A DNA stretch of 64,000 bases from Oscillospiraceae bacterium. Lineage in GTDB: Bacteria > Bacillota > Clostridia > Oscillospirales > Acutalibacteraceae. Position 1 is the stretch's first letter, and each line of letters starts with the position of its first letter. The DNA lies in assembly GCA_015066095.1 (NCBI GenBank), contig SVPC01000005.1, positions 1 to 64,000 on the forward strand. Reading direction: 5' to 3'. This document shows, piece after piece, positions 1 through 8,198 of this stretch. The notes under the pieces were generated by a model. The model was not told the DNA's origin. It saw only the letters and a program-made list of their open reading frames with translations, and searched no databases. Position numbers and translations under genes: made by a program.

Positions 1-144
1 TAATACCTTTTAAATACTAAAAAATCAAACAATCCCCCACCGCTTCGCGGAGCCCCCTTTACACAAAGGGGCCATTGGTCTGTGCTTTTCATTAGTCCGA
101 TAAACTATAATTTGCAAATAAGGTTAATGTGATATTTAAAAAGA
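1..144. repeat. Intergenic repeat, end of a hairpin-rich MITE-like element
   Basis: No gene is visible here. The stretch holds two small hairpins, CCGC-ttc-GCGG and CCCCTTT-acac-AAAGGGG. It also holds the 15-mer CGATAAACTATAATT at about 98-112. The same 15-mer recurs at 55857 and, inverted, at 55519, where the pair bounds a hairpin-rich intergenic element. This is therefore probably one end of a second copy that is cut by the window edge. Confidence 0.5.
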
Positions 145-175
145 AAAGACACTTTCACTATTTGAAAGTGTCTTT
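145..175 (-). terminator. Intrinsic terminator of the surface-protein operon
   Basis: A 13-bp stem AAAGACACTTTCA/TGAAAGTGTCTTT with a 5-nt loop lies just past the stop of the last gene of the minus-strand operon. A- and T-rich flanks on both sides make it usable in either direction. Confidence 0.75.
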
Positions 176-182
176 ATACTTT

Positions 183-998
183 TTAATACCAAGGCGTCCA
201 ACCGTCCATAGTTTCTTTATTTGGGTCTTCTGACTCAGTGTCACTCGAATCGGGAGTGCTGCTGTCGGAAGAATTGTCGGACGAGGTGTTTGAAGAATTG
301 GAAGAAGTATCAGATGGTGTGCTACTATCGGTAGAGTTTGTATCTGATGATGTGTTATCCGAATCTTTTATAGTAGTATCTTTATCTATTAAGATGAAAA
401 CGCCGGGTTGTGTAAGTGTTACAGTTACGGTTTTAGTGGTTTTATCAACTGTATAATTAAGTTTTTGAACACCGTTTGAGAGGAGGAAATAAACCTCTAA
501 TTCGTCGGCATCAAAATCGTCGGGTATCGTAAAGATGACTTTTACTATACCCTGCGGGATAACCGATTCGCCGTCTTTTTCTGCTGTGACGTTATACATT
601 ACATAATCGTCAGCAAAATCTCTTACATAATGACGTGCACGATAATACTTTTTATCAAAGATGCCAAGCTCGTCAATTTCGACCTCGGTTTCTTTTGGAA
701 AAGCACCGCTTTCGCCTTTGACCGTAGCGCCGTCGGTGGTTGCATAATCAATGTATCCCTTGGTAGAAGTATTGTTGTTGTCTTCTACTTCGGGGAGTAC
801 GCCTTCCGCGCCATTGCCGCCGAGCTCACCTACGTCATCACCTTGAACGCTTTCGGTTATGTTTCCGCTTTGGATGGAACTTGTGCCATCTGTACCGTTA
901 TCTTCAAAAAGATAGGTCGGGAAAGTGGCAATAACCGAAATTGCCAAAAGCGCCAAAACCAAACTGATTGAAACAATTGCGATTGTCTTTTTTTTCAT
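183..998 (-). CDS. Membrane-anchored extracellular protein with Ser/Thr/Asp-rich tail
   Basis: No family is recognised with confidence. Residues 1-30 are a lysine start followed by a hydrophobic stretch, either an uncleaved anchor or a signal peptide without a lipobox. Residues about 90-205 look like a beta-sandwich or Ig-like extracellular domain ending in PGVFILID. Residues about 206-262 are a low-complexity Ser/Thr/Asn/Asp linker, and the protein ends in the aromatic WTPWY. There is no LPXTG sorting signal. It is the last gene of a three-gene minus-strand operon with the 44-aa peptide and the cohesin-like protein. A surface role is inferred from composition and context only. Confidence 0.6.
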   Translation of the reverse strand: MKKKTIAIVSISLVLALLAISVIATFPTYLFEDNGTDGTSSIQSGNITESVQGDDVGELGGNGAEGVLPEVEDNNNTSTKGYIDYATTDGATVKGESGAFPKETEVEIDELGIFDKKYYRARHYVRDFADDYVMYNVTAEKDGESVIPQGIVKVIFTIPDDFDADELEVYFLLSNGVQKLNYTVDKTTKTVTVTLTQPGVFILIDKDTTIKDSDNTSSDTNSTDSSTPSDTSSNSSNTSSDNSSDSSTPDSSDTESEDPNKETMDGWTPWY

Positions 999-1020
999 AA
1001 ATTTACCTACATATTAAAAC

Positions 1021-1155
1021 TTACGGTGTGGAGAAGATATCGTCGGGGTCGCCGGGGATGCCATCGCCACCGGTGGTAACGCTATCTACGCCCAAAGGCT
1101 CGTCACAAAGGAAAGAGAGAATTTCAATATCAGGTTCTGTAAATAATTTTTTCAT
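1021..1155 (-). CDS. 44-aa acidic peptide, RiPP-precursor-like
   Basis: This ORF is not in the supplied track. It starts at an ATG preceded by GAGGTAAT and ends in TAA, giving MKKLFTEPDIEILSF followed by CDEPLGVD, a Gly/Asp/Pro-rich stretch and FSTP. It has no signal peptide. The N-terminal pattern K-x-x-x-x-P-x-I-x-I-x-x-F resembles short leader-like peptides that I recall beside surface proteins in Clostridia. It sits between two secreted-protein genes with gaps of 16 and 22 nt, so it is co-transcribed with them. The function is unknown, and a RiPP precursor or regulatory peptide is only a guess, since no maturase is nearby. The reading frame and ribosome site are well supported. Confidence 0.6.
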   Translation of the reverse strand: MKKLFTEPDIEILSFLCDEPLGVDSVTTGGDGIPGDPDDIFSTP

Positions 1156-1171
1156 TTAAATTACCTCAAAC

Positions 1172-2311
1172 TTATTTTTGAACGCTTTTAACGTCTTGGG
1201 AAATTGTTACAGTTTTATCATTTGCTATAGAGTAAGCGACAGCAGCGTATGTTTTGTCTGGCTGTATACCTTGTAAACGGATGGTATATTCAAGAACGGA
1301 GTTGTCTTTGCTTTTCCACATATAGTTTTTCTGTACGAATCTGTAAACTTCAGTTCTTTTATCACCTATGTCATAAAATACATGGGTAGCGTTTTTGTTC
1401 GCAGCAAGCTTTGCAGTAACATCTTTATAAATAGCATTTACAAATTGCTCAACGGTGTAACCTTTCTTTATGTAATAGTTCTTTAATGTGAGCCATTCGC
1501 CTACGAATACCAAGGTTCCGTTTTCTATAGAATTTGAATTGATTTTGGTGTAGTTACCAAATCTTAATCTGTCGGGGTATGTAGTATCGTCAGAAGCGCC
1601 GAAAGTGGTGATGCCGTTTGTAGGGATGGTATAAGATTGATATGTATATGCGCCTTCAGTAGGAGCAGTAAAAGTACCATCGGATTCCTTTTTAGCAAAG
1701 GTGTAAGTATTGCCATCCTTAACATAAACAGCACCTTGAGGGATGAATGTACCTGCAGAAGGTGTGATGGCTATGGGTGCGTCAGCTGTAACATTGTCTG
1801 CTTTCGGCTTATCTTCTTCTGCAACTTCTCTTTTAATTTCGAAAGTGCCCGAAGCAGGAAGCTTCTCTTTGAAGAAGGTTTTACCATCCAAAGCATATTC
1901 ACCGGTAATTTCAATTACAGGGTCGGTTTCAGTGGTTGCGCCTTTAGCGATTTTTGCGGCGAAGGTAATTCTTGCATTTTTTTGTGTGAGCAAATCCACA
2001 AAACGAATTTTGTTATTGGTCTCTGTGTAGTTTACGCCATTTGCGGTTGTTTCATCCCCCTTGAAGCCAGATGAGGCAACTTCGCCTAAAATGATTGGTG
2101 CACCGGCGGTGATTTCTACATCGATACCTTTGATTTCTGAAAAATTGTCAAACCTAACTGTGAAGTAGGTTTCAGTACCTTCTGCAACAGCACTACCTTT
2201 GTTTGTTACGATTGTAACGGTTGGTTTAGCTGTTTCTTCTGCTGAAGTGTTGAAAGCAACAATGCCGAAAATCATAACTAAGGTTAAAACAATGGCTAAT
2301 GTTTTTTTCAT
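1172..2311 (-). CDS. Secreted protein with cohesin-like beta domain
   Basis: A classic signal peptide (MKKTLAIVLTLVMIFGIVAF, probable cleavage near SAEE) leads into a domain at about 30-150. That domain reads like the cohesin/carbohydrate-binding fold: TVTIVTNKG, FTVRFDNFSEIKGIDVEI, then ITFAAKI and VIEITGEYALDG. The C-terminal half (about 180-379) is beta-rich and of unknown type. There is no sortase signal or dockerin. It is the first gene of the operon, behind a near-consensus promoter and an AGGAGG site. Cohesin-like assignment is by pattern only, and a true cellulosome role is doubtful because no dockerin protein lies nearby. Confidence 0.6.
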   Translation of the reverse strand: MKKTLAIVLTLVMIFGIVAFNTSAEETAKPTVTIVTNKGSAVAEGTETYFTVRFDNFSEIKGIDVEITAGAPIILGEVASSGFKGDETTANGVNYTETNNKIRFVDLLTQKNARITFAAKIAKGATTETDPVIEITGEYALDGKTFFKEKLPASGTFEIKREVAEEDKPKADNVTADAPIAITPSAGTFIPQGAVYVKDGNTYTFAKKESDGTFTAPTEGAYTYQSYTIPTNGITTFGASDDTTYPDRLRFGNYTKINSNSIENGTLVFVGEWLTLKNYYIKKGYTVEQFVNAIYKDVTAKLAANKNATHVFYDIGDKRTEVYRFVQKNYMWKSKDNSVLEYTIRLQGIQPDKTYAAVAYSIANDKTVTISQDVKSVQK

Positions 2312-2382
2312 CTTAAAATCCTCCTAAAACGCGTTTTTACTAAATGAATAGACTATTCGCGTATTTTATCATTCATAGTAAT

Positions 2383-2411
2383 ATTATAAATGAAAGCAAG
2401 GATAATGTCAA
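2383..2411 (-). promoter_or_regulatory. Promoter of the surface-protein operon
   Basis: Read on the minus strand, TTGACA is followed after exactly 17 bp by TATAAT. This lies about 70 bp upstream of the cohesin-like gene start. The leader carries a short hairpin GAATAG-tCTATTC. Confidence 0.8.
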
Positions 2412-2498
2412 TCGAAATTTTTATGTTTTTTATTGTTAAAATAAACTAACTTTTTTCAATTTTTTGTGTAATGTTGAAAAAAATTGATTTAGGTGGTA

Positions 2499-3209
2499 TT
2501 AAAGTTGAAATTTACCCAGTGCAGTTATGTGTAAACGCTCAGTATGGCGCTTACTGAAATTGAGTATTAGCGCTATTTGTTCAAGTGTTTTTCCGCATAA
2601 ATATTTTTGGGTTAATATTTCTCGCAAAGTTTCATTTTCGATTTTTTCAAGTTTTTCTTCGATTTCCAACCGTTTTTGTCTACACGCCGAAACACGCGCA
2701 TCAAATTCTTCTCGGCTTATCGTTCCGTCGTCAAGCATTGTTTGCAGACGATTGATTTTGGTTTGTTGTAATAAAAAGGAAGATAGGTATTCCTTTTTTT
2801 GCTTTAGCCGTTGGTTTTTCAGTTTTTCTTTTTCCTTTTGAAGATTGCATTTTACAAGAGTTACATATTGGCCATAACTCAAGTTTATGTTATGAGTGGT
2901 ATTATATGCTTCGGTTTCGCGCGTTAACTGATAGACAGGACTTTCATATATCAGTTTTTGCCGGTTTTGTTCTTTAATTAAAAGTTTTCGGTTTTTTTCT
3001 TTGCAAATTTCATCACAGTAGTCGGTTTTTGATTTAGTGAGTCTTGCACCGCAATATTTACAGTAGTATACAGGTCGCTTTGAGAATGACGTTGATTCAC
3101 AAAGCGGACAGGCCGCCACCTTTTCATAAGGTGGCGAACTTAATCCGTGGGTTTCAGTTAAAAATGATGGTTTATCGAATTCGAAATGGCATTTGTTACA
3201 AATATACAT
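2499..3209 (-). CDS. Zinc-ribbon protein with coiled coil and sigma-like HTH
   Basis: The start is set at the ATG preceded by AAGGAGG with 7-nt spacing, 12 codons inside the ORF-track start, giving 236 aa. Residues 1-45 hold CNKC and CPLC pairs, and a second ribbon follows (CKYC, then CDEIC), so probably two structural zincs. Residues about 95-190 are Lys/Glu-rich and likely coiled coil. The last ~45 residues (LREILTQKYLCGKTLEQIA) look like a sigma-70 region-4 type helix-turn-helix, as in phage ArpU/RinA-like activators. It stands alone between a terminator and the surface operon. DNA binding is inferred, and its targets are unknown. Confidence 0.6.
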   Translation of the reverse strand: MYICNKCHFEFDKPSFLTETHGLSSPPYEKVAACPLCESTSFSKRPVYYCKYCGARLTKSKTDYCDEICKEKNRKLLIKEQNRQKLIYESPVYQLTRETEAYNTTHNINLSYGQYVTLVKCNLQKEKEKLKNQRLKQKKEYLSSFLLQQTKINRLQTMLDDGTISREEFDARVSACRQKRLEIEEKLEKIENETLREILTQKYLCGKTLEQIALILNFSKRHTERLHITALGKFQL

Positions 3210-3308
3210 AATTTTTCCTCCTTGTGGTTGTGGTGTAATCGCCACTCATATATCACAAATAAAAAAATTATGAATTTGTAAAAAATTTTTCAAAAATTTT
3301 AAAAAATA

Positions 3309-3335
3309 TTCCACCTGCCAAAAAAACAGGTGGAA
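3309..3335 (-). terminator. Terminator after the Na/Pi transporter
   Basis: A 9-bp stem TTCCACCTG/CAGGTGGAA is followed, on the minus strand, by TATTTTTT. It lies directly after the transporter stop. Confidence 0.85.
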
Positions 3336-3344
3336 TGAAAAACA

Positions 3345-5096
3345 TTATTTATGCAAAGCGTATCTGGATTTATACATCTCATAATCTTCTACAAAGTTGC
3401 TGTTTGAAGAAGATTTGATGGAGTTGAGGTATTTGTGTGCATCAAGCATATCGCTCGGCAACTGCATGGTGTAAACCGCAATATTAGAGCAGTGGTCAGA
3501 AACACGCTCGAAGTTGGTGAGCAGGTCGGTAAAGATAAAGCCAAGCTCTATGGTACATTCATTGTTCTGAAGTCTTGAAATATGTAGCGCTTTGAGCTGT
3601 TTTTTAAGCTTGTCTACAACCTGTTCCAAAGGCTCAACGTGGGAAGCGGCTTCGGGGTCATCATTTGTAAACGACTGAATTGAAAGGTTTATGATTTCTT
3701 TTACCGCATCGCTTATAATACCAATTTCTTTTTTGCCGTCTTCCGAGAAAGAAATATGTTTTTCGTGTATTTCTTCTGCCAATTTACAGATGTTGAGTGC
3801 GTGGTCGCCTATGCGCTCAAAGTCGCCTATGCTGTGAAGCATACGGGCAACTTGATGCGATTCGGCTTCTGAAAGATTGTTGTTGCTCAAGCGTACAAGA
3901 TAGGTGCCAAGCTTGTCCTCATATTTATCGCTTAAGTTTTCTTCTTGTCGAATCTGGTCGACGGTATACTGTTGATAGTTAAATATAAGGTCAATGGATT
4001 TCCTCAAAGAAACGCGAGTAAGCTCTGCCATTTCGTTGGTGAGTCGGCGACATTCCGAAATAGCAAGGGGAGTATTGTTGAAGATACGCTCGTCCAAAAA
4101 TACGGTATGCTGTTTTTCCTCCTTGTCGGGGACAACCCATGTACAGAACTTGATAAGCAATTTTTTGATAGGAAGCAAAAGCAAGGTATTTATAAAGTTG
4201 AATAAAGTATGTATTATAGCTACACCCACCATAGCAATTTCGGTGGTGAGTACGCTCACGCCAAAGAATCTAAGAGCATATAGAAGTATCATACAGAAGA
4301 TTGAGCCAAACACATTTACCGAAAAGTGCATTACAACAACACGCTTTGCGTTTTTGTTTGTGCCTACAGCGCCTAAAAGCGCAGTAACACAAGTGCCGAT
4401 GTTTGCACCAAGTACCAAGGGGATAGCCATTTCCCAAGTAATACCGCCTGCAAGGGCTAAAGCCTGTACAATACCAATAGTAGCAGCAGAAGATTGGATA
4501 ATACCTGTAAATACAGTAGAAACCAATAAACCTACAAGGGGATTTTTAAGGGAAGCCAAAAAATCTGTAAACCAAGGAAGATGTCTTACAGACTCCATCG
4601 ATTGGCTCATAAGGTCCATACCGCAGATAAGTATAGCAAAGCCTATGAGAATATTACCTAAGTCTTTGCGCTTCTTCTTTTTGGATACCATTTGCAAAGC
4701 AATACCAAAGAATGCGAGTATTGGGGCGAAGAAGCTGGGGTTCATAACCTCAACATACCAAGCACCTTCGATACCTGCAAGGCTTAAAAGCCAAGCGGTA
4801 AGGGTAGTGCCCACATTAGAGCCCATTATCATACCAAAGGTACTGCTAAAATCAAGAAGTCCCGAGTTTACAAGACCTACAAGCATTACGGTAAATGCCG
4901 ATGATGATTGAATAGCAACGGTAACACCTGCGCCTAAGAAAAAGCCCATAAAATCGTTGGCTGTTACTTTTTTCATAGTGCGTTCAAGACCGCCGCCTGC
5001 CATGGTTTCAAGACCGCCTGACATAACATTCATACCAAACAAGAAGAATGTAAGACCTAAAATAAGTGGTATTATCATACTGGTTGCAATTTGCAT
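3345..5096 (-). CDS. Na+/phosphate cotransporter family protein with PhoU domain
   Basis: This integral membrane protein of 583 aa belongs to the NptA/PNaS family and imports phosphate with sodium. Two inverted membrane repeats each carry the family QSS signature: VAIQSSSAFT at about 60 and GIIQSSAAT at about 200. A helical PhoU-like domain covers about 350-560 (MLHSIGDFERIGDHALNI). The PhoU fusion is normal for Firmicutes. It lies 27 nt downstream of glyS on the same strand with no terminator between, so it is probably co-transcribed with glyS. Phosphate specificity is inherited from the family, not proven. Confidence 0.9.
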   Translation of the reverse strand: MQIATSMIIPLILGLTFFLFGMNVMSGGLETMAGGGLERTMKKVTANDFMGFFLGAGVTVAIQSSSAFTVMLVGLVNSGLLDFSSTFGMIMGSNVGTTLTAWLLSLAGIEGAWYVEVMNPSFFAPILAFFGIALQMVSKKKKRKDLGNILIGFAILICGMDLMSQSMESVRHLPWFTDFLASLKNPLVGLLVSTVFTGIIQSSAATIGIVQALALAGGITWEMAIPLVLGANIGTCVTALLGAVGTNKNAKRVVVMHFSVNVFGSIFCMILLYALRFFGVSVLTTEIAMVGVAIIHTLFNFINTLLLLPIKKLLIKFCTWVVPDKEEKQHTVFLDERIFNNTPLAISECRRLTNEMAELTRVSLRKSIDLIFNYQQYTVDQIRQEENLSDKYEDKLGTYLVRLSNNNLSEAESHQVARMLHSIGDFERIGDHALNICKLAEEIHEKHISFSEDGKKEIGIISDAVKEIINLSIQSFTNDDPEAASHVEPLEQVVDKLKKQLKALHISRLQNNECTIELGFIFTDLLTNFERVSDHCSNIAVYTMQLPSDMLDAHKYLNSIKSSSNSNFVEDYEMYKSRYALHK

Positions 5097-5123
5097 AAAT
5101 TTTCCTCCTTATAGTGGGGGCAG

Positions 5124-6515
5124 TTAAAATTCCAAAGCTTTTTCGATATATTCCTTTACTTCGCCTATTGGCATACGAACAGATTCCATAGTATCGCGGT
5201 TGCGAACGGTTACACATCCGTCTTCTTCCGATTCGAAATCGTAACAAATTGCGAAAGGAGTGCCGATTTCGTCCTGACGGCGGTAGCGTTTACCTATTGA
5301 ACCTGCATCGTCAAAGTCTACATTAAAGTATTTTGAAAGTGAAGCATAAACCTCACCTGCTTTTTCGCTAAGTTTCTTTGAGAGCGGTAAAACGGCGGCC
5401 TTGAAGGGCGCTAAAGCAGGGTGCAAACGCAAAACAACACGGACATTGCCATTTTCGTCGTTTTCTTCATCATAAGCGTTGCAAAGAAATGCCAAAAGCA
5501 CACGGTCAGCACCGAGCGAGGGTTCGATTACATAAGGTACATATTTTTCATTGGTTTCGGGGTCAAAATATTCCATACTCTCGCCCGAATGATTAGCGTG
5601 TTGTGTCAAGTCGTAATCAGTACGGTCGGCAACGCCCCAAAGTTCACCCCAACCGAAGGGGAATAAAAATTCAAAGTCGGTAGTGGCTTTAGAATAGAAG
5701 CAAAGTTCATCTTTGTCGTGGTCGCGTAGCCTTAGACTGTCTTTATCCATACCAAGATTCAAAAGCCAATCACGGCAGTAACCGCGCCAGAAATCAAACC
5801 ACTCAAGGTCGGTACCGGGTTTGCAGAAGAACTCAAGCTCCATCTGTTCAAATTCGCGGGTACGGAAGATAAAGTTACCGGGTGTGATTTCGTTGCGGAA
5901 AGATTTACCGATTTGTGCCACACCAAAAGGAACCTTTTTGCGTGAGGTACGAGCAATATTTTTAAAATTTACAAAAATACCTTGTGCAGTTTCGGGGCGA
6001 AGGTATAAAGTAGAGGTGCTATCTTCGGTAACGCCTTGGAAAGTTTTGAACATAAGGTTGAATTTGCGGATGTCGGTAAAATCGTGTGAGCCGCAATCAG
6101 GACAAGCGATACTATGTTCCTTGATATATTCTGCCATTTCGCTATCACTCATAGCGGCAGGATTGTCTGAAAGGCCGTTAATTGCCACATAATCTTCAAT
6201 GAGTTTATCGGCTCTGTGACGGGTTTTGCAGTTTTTGCAGTCCATAAGTGGGTCTGAAAAGCCACCCAAGTGGCCCGATGCTACCCATGTCTCAGGATTC
6301 ATAATAATAGCACTGTCAAGACCTACGTTATAAGGACATTCCTGAACGAATTTTTTCCACCAAGCTTTTTTGATGTTGTTTTTAAGTTCTACACCCAACG
6401 GGCCGTAGTCCCAACTATTAGCAAGACCGCCGTAAATTTCGCTTCCTGCATATACAAAGCCGCGACCTTTGGCTAATGTTACAATTGTTTCCATACTTTT
6501 GTTTGCGTTTTCCAA
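5124..6515 (-). CDS. glyS: Glycyl-tRNA synthetase (homodimeric type)
   Basis: This class II synthetase of 463 aa, the alpha-2 type rather than alpha2-beta2, charges tRNA-Gly in the cytoplasm. Visible features are CKNCKTRH and CPDCGSHDF zinc-ligand pairs, [11 protein letters not shown], motif 2 ([19 protein letters not shown]) and motif 3 ([10 protein letters not shown]). The start is TTG at 6515, 9 nt after AAGGAG; the nearby ATG is out of frame. No T-box leader is present, because the promoter lies only about 50 bp upstream. The gene heads a two-gene unit with the phosphate transporter. A tRNA-Gly(TCC) gene is also in this window. Confidence 0.97.
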   Translation of the reverse strand: MENANKSMETIVTLAKGRGFVYAGSEIYGGLANSWDYGPLGVELKNNIKKAWWKKFVQECPYNVGLDSAIIMNPETWVASGHLGGFSDPLMDCKNCKTRHRADKLIEDYVAINGLSDNPAAMSDSEMAEYIKEHSIACPDCGSHDFTDIRKFNLMFKTFQGVTEDSTSTLYLRPETAQGIFVNFKNIARTSRKKVPFGVAQIGKSFRNEITPGNFIFRTREFEQMELEFFCKPGTDLEWFDFWRGYCRDWLLNLGMDKDSLRLRDHDKDELCFYSKATTDFEFLFPFGWGELWGVADRTDYDLTQHANHSGESMEYFDPETNEKYVPYVIEPSLGADRVLLAFLCNAYDEENDENGNVRVVLRLHPALAPFKAAVLPLSKKLSEKAGEVYASLSKYFNVDFDDAGSIGKRYRRQDEIGTPFAICYDFESEEDGCVTVRNRDTMESVRMPIGEVKEYIEKALEF

Positions 6516-6565
6516 AATGACATTCTCCTTACACTTTGTTTAAAAGTCAAATTTCTACAAATAAT

Positions 6566-6594
6566 ATAATATAAAAAATTTCTTTAAAAGTCAA
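6566..6594 (-). promoter_or_regulatory. Promoter of glyS
   Basis: On the minus strand TTGACT is followed by 17 bp and TATTAT. It is back-to-back with the plus-strand promoter at 6598, with only 3 bp between the two -35 boxes. Confidence 0.65.
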
Positions 6595-6597
6595 TAC

Positions 6598-6626
6598 TTG
6601 ACATATTTTAATATATAGTTTATACT
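6598..6626 (+). promoter_or_regulatory. Promoter of the two small conserved genes
   Basis: TTGACA, 17 bp, TATACT, ending about 30 bp before the GGAGG site of the 87-aa gene. Confidence 0.75.
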
Positions 6627-6657
6627 TTAAAAATAGAATAGATGGAGGTAATGTGTA

Positions 6658-6921
6658 ATGGATAGGAGAGTTATTAAGCTTCATCATGTTGATTTTGAGG
6701 ATTTAATCAAAACCATTGATGAATGTAAAGGTGATGTTTATCTTGAAACTATCGATGGTGATGTTTTGAACTTAAAGTCTAAACTTTGCCAGATGATTGG
6801 TCTTAGCACTATTTTAAGCAATACAGAGGTTGCAGAGGCCACTTTGCGTTGCGCTAATCCTGATGATGAAACATTACTTTTTAGATTTAATCTTTATGGC
6901 GAAGTGCCTGAAAAGGAGTAA
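6658..6921 (+). CDS. Conserved small protein of unknown function
   Basis: An 87-aa soluble, acidic protein preceded by GGAGG. It has no signal peptide, membrane segment or recognisable motif; KLHHVDFEDLIKTIDECKGD and LLFRFNLYGEVPE are its most distinctive stretches. I recall similar short proteins in Clostridia, but no function. It sits 3 nt before a second small gene and shares its promoter and terminator, so the two probably act together. The arrangement lies divergent from glyS. Confidence 0.7.
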   Translation: MDRRVIKLHHVDFEDLIKTIDECKGDVYLETIDGDVLNLKSKLCQMIGLSTILSNTEVAEATLRCANPDDETLLFRFNLYGEVPEKE

Positions 6922-6924
6922 ACA

Positions 6925-7197
6925 ATGGCAGAAAAATTTTTAGAATATAAGGGCAAACCGCTCGTGAGATGTGGCGATGAAATTTACTATGGTGATATGA
7001 GCGAAAGCCATATTGTCAAATTTGCCATTCTTTCAAAAGATGCTGATGGTGAGCCTAATAAAATTACTATTCAACTTTTAAAAAGCGATACGGAACTTAA
7101 AGAAAAAGACCGCGTTGTTAAAGAAAGTACAAAAACCACTATGTTCGAGGCTTTGGATGTCGGCGTAGTATGGCTTGAAAGAAGTTTGAAAGCGTAA
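6925..7197 (+). CDS. Conserved small protein of unknown function
   Basis: A 90-aa soluble protein, MAEKFLEYKGKPLVRCGDEI, with a central KITIQLLKSDTELKEKDRVV and the C-terminal ALDVGVVWLERSL. The repeated beta-strand pattern suggests a small barrel or sandwich. It is the second gene of a two-gene transcript ended by a strong terminator. The start is the ATG after AAAAGGAGTAAACA. No function can be assigned. Confidence 0.7.
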   Translation: MAEKFLEYKGKPLVRCGDEIYYGDMSESHIVKFAILSKDADGEPNKITIQLLKSDTELKEKDRVVKESTKTTMFEALDVGVVWLERSLKA

Positions 7198-7201
7198 AAT
7201 C

Positions 7202-7236
7202 AAAGGACTTGAAGAAAAAATCTTCAAGTCCTTTTT
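7202..7236. terminator. Bidirectional terminator between convergent genes
   Basis: A 14-bp stem AAAGGACTTGAAGA/TCTTCAAGTCCTTT with T-runs on both strands separates the plus-strand small-protein pair from the minus-strand iscS operon. Confidence 0.9.
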
Positions 7237-7237
7237 A

Positions 7238-8185
7238 TTATCCAAACATTGTGTTAAATATATCTTTAACATAAGATGCAGGTGAAACCCCTTCGTTTGA
7301 AGGTACATAAAAAATACAGAAACATAAAACCGCAATCGCCAATAAAACGATAATGGAAATTATAAGCAACCAGCGACTTAATATGGGTGATTTTATTTTA
7401 GGTGTTTCTTCGGTGTAGTAGTCGCCATCGTAATAGTAAGAATTATCATCTTCTTCATACGCGGTGTCTTTCTTGCGTTTTTTAGGCTCGGTTTCGGTAT
7501 ATAAGTCTTCAAGTTCTTCTGCGTAATAATGGGGAAAATCGTTAATCTCGCTTTCTAAAATAAATTCCGGTTCTTCAGGTTCACGTTCGGTACCGTCTAT
7601 ATCAGAATCGAGGAGGGTTTCTTGCTCGGCAATCTCATCAGTTTCGGTTATTATTTCGTTGTGGTCAATTTCTTCCAAAGGTTGTTCTAGGGGCTCTTCT
7701 TTTGATTTTTTGGAAGTTACCTCTAATGCATAAATTTCTTCAATATAGGGGTGGATAAGGGTTTTCATTAAGGTTTTTCTTACAGGCTTGCTGTCGGTTA
7801 AAATGATAAGACTTTGTGGACCGCTTTCAATTATGCAACCGCCGAAAATTCCGTCGGTAGTAACCAGCGGTACTGAGTCTTTTATTATAGAAATTTCAGC
7901 GTCGCTCGCAATATTAAAATCCTTATTGTTTATGGTTTCGGTCTCTTTGCCTATAGCACTGGCGATGGTATTTATTATGTTTTCACCGTTAAATATCGGG
8001 GCAGTTACAATTACTACGCGACTGCGTGAAACAGCTCTCGAAAGAGAAAGAAGCAAAGTTTTCTTATCACTGCATTTGTCGTTTAACAATCTCATTCGGC
8101 TACAACAACCGCACAAATTAAATTCCAGTTCAAAATCTGTTAGGGTGTTGTAGTAAATAATGTCGGTTTTAAAGTTTTGAAACAT
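7238..8185 (-). CDS. Membrane protein with N-terminal MoCF/CinA-like domain
   Basis: 315 aa. Residues about 1-160 show an alpha/beta pattern (VVIVTAPIFNGENIINTIAS, then GPQSLIILTD). This is reminiscent of a degenerate molybdopterin-binding-like domain, as found at the N-terminus of CinA. Residues 165-265 are a very acidic Glu/Asp-rich linker. One membrane helix (WLLIISIIVLLAIAVLCFCI) sits near 275-295 and a short tail follows. It is the last gene of the iscS-thiI-pncC operon, immediately after the free-standing CinA C-terminal domain. It may be a diverged partner of that domain. Family assignment is weak. Confidence 0.5.
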   Translation of the reverse strand: MFQNFKTDIIYYNTLTDFELEFNLCGCCSRMRLLNDKCSDKKTLLLSLSRAVSRSRVVIVTAPIFNGENIINTIASAIGKETETINNKDFNIASDAEISIIKDSVPLVTTDGIFGGCIIESGPQSLIILTDSKPVRKTLMKTLIHPYIEEIYALEVTSKKSKEEPLEQPLEEIDHNEIITETDEIAEQETLLDSDIDGTEREPEEPEFILESEINDFPHYYAEELEDLYTETEPKKRKKDTAYEEDDNSYYYDGDYYTEETPKIKSPILSRWLLIISIIVLLAIAVLCFCIFYVPSNEGVSPASYVKDIFNTMFG

Positions 8186-8198
8186 ATCGTTTCTCCTT

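Noticed and set aside
3994-4911. 305-aa plus-strand ORF
   Set aside because: It is fully antisense to the clear Na/Pi transporter and is a codon-bias shadow.
6516-6594. T-box leader upstream of glyS
   Set aside because: The promoter is about 50 bp from the start, far too close for a T-box, and no T-box sequence is visible.
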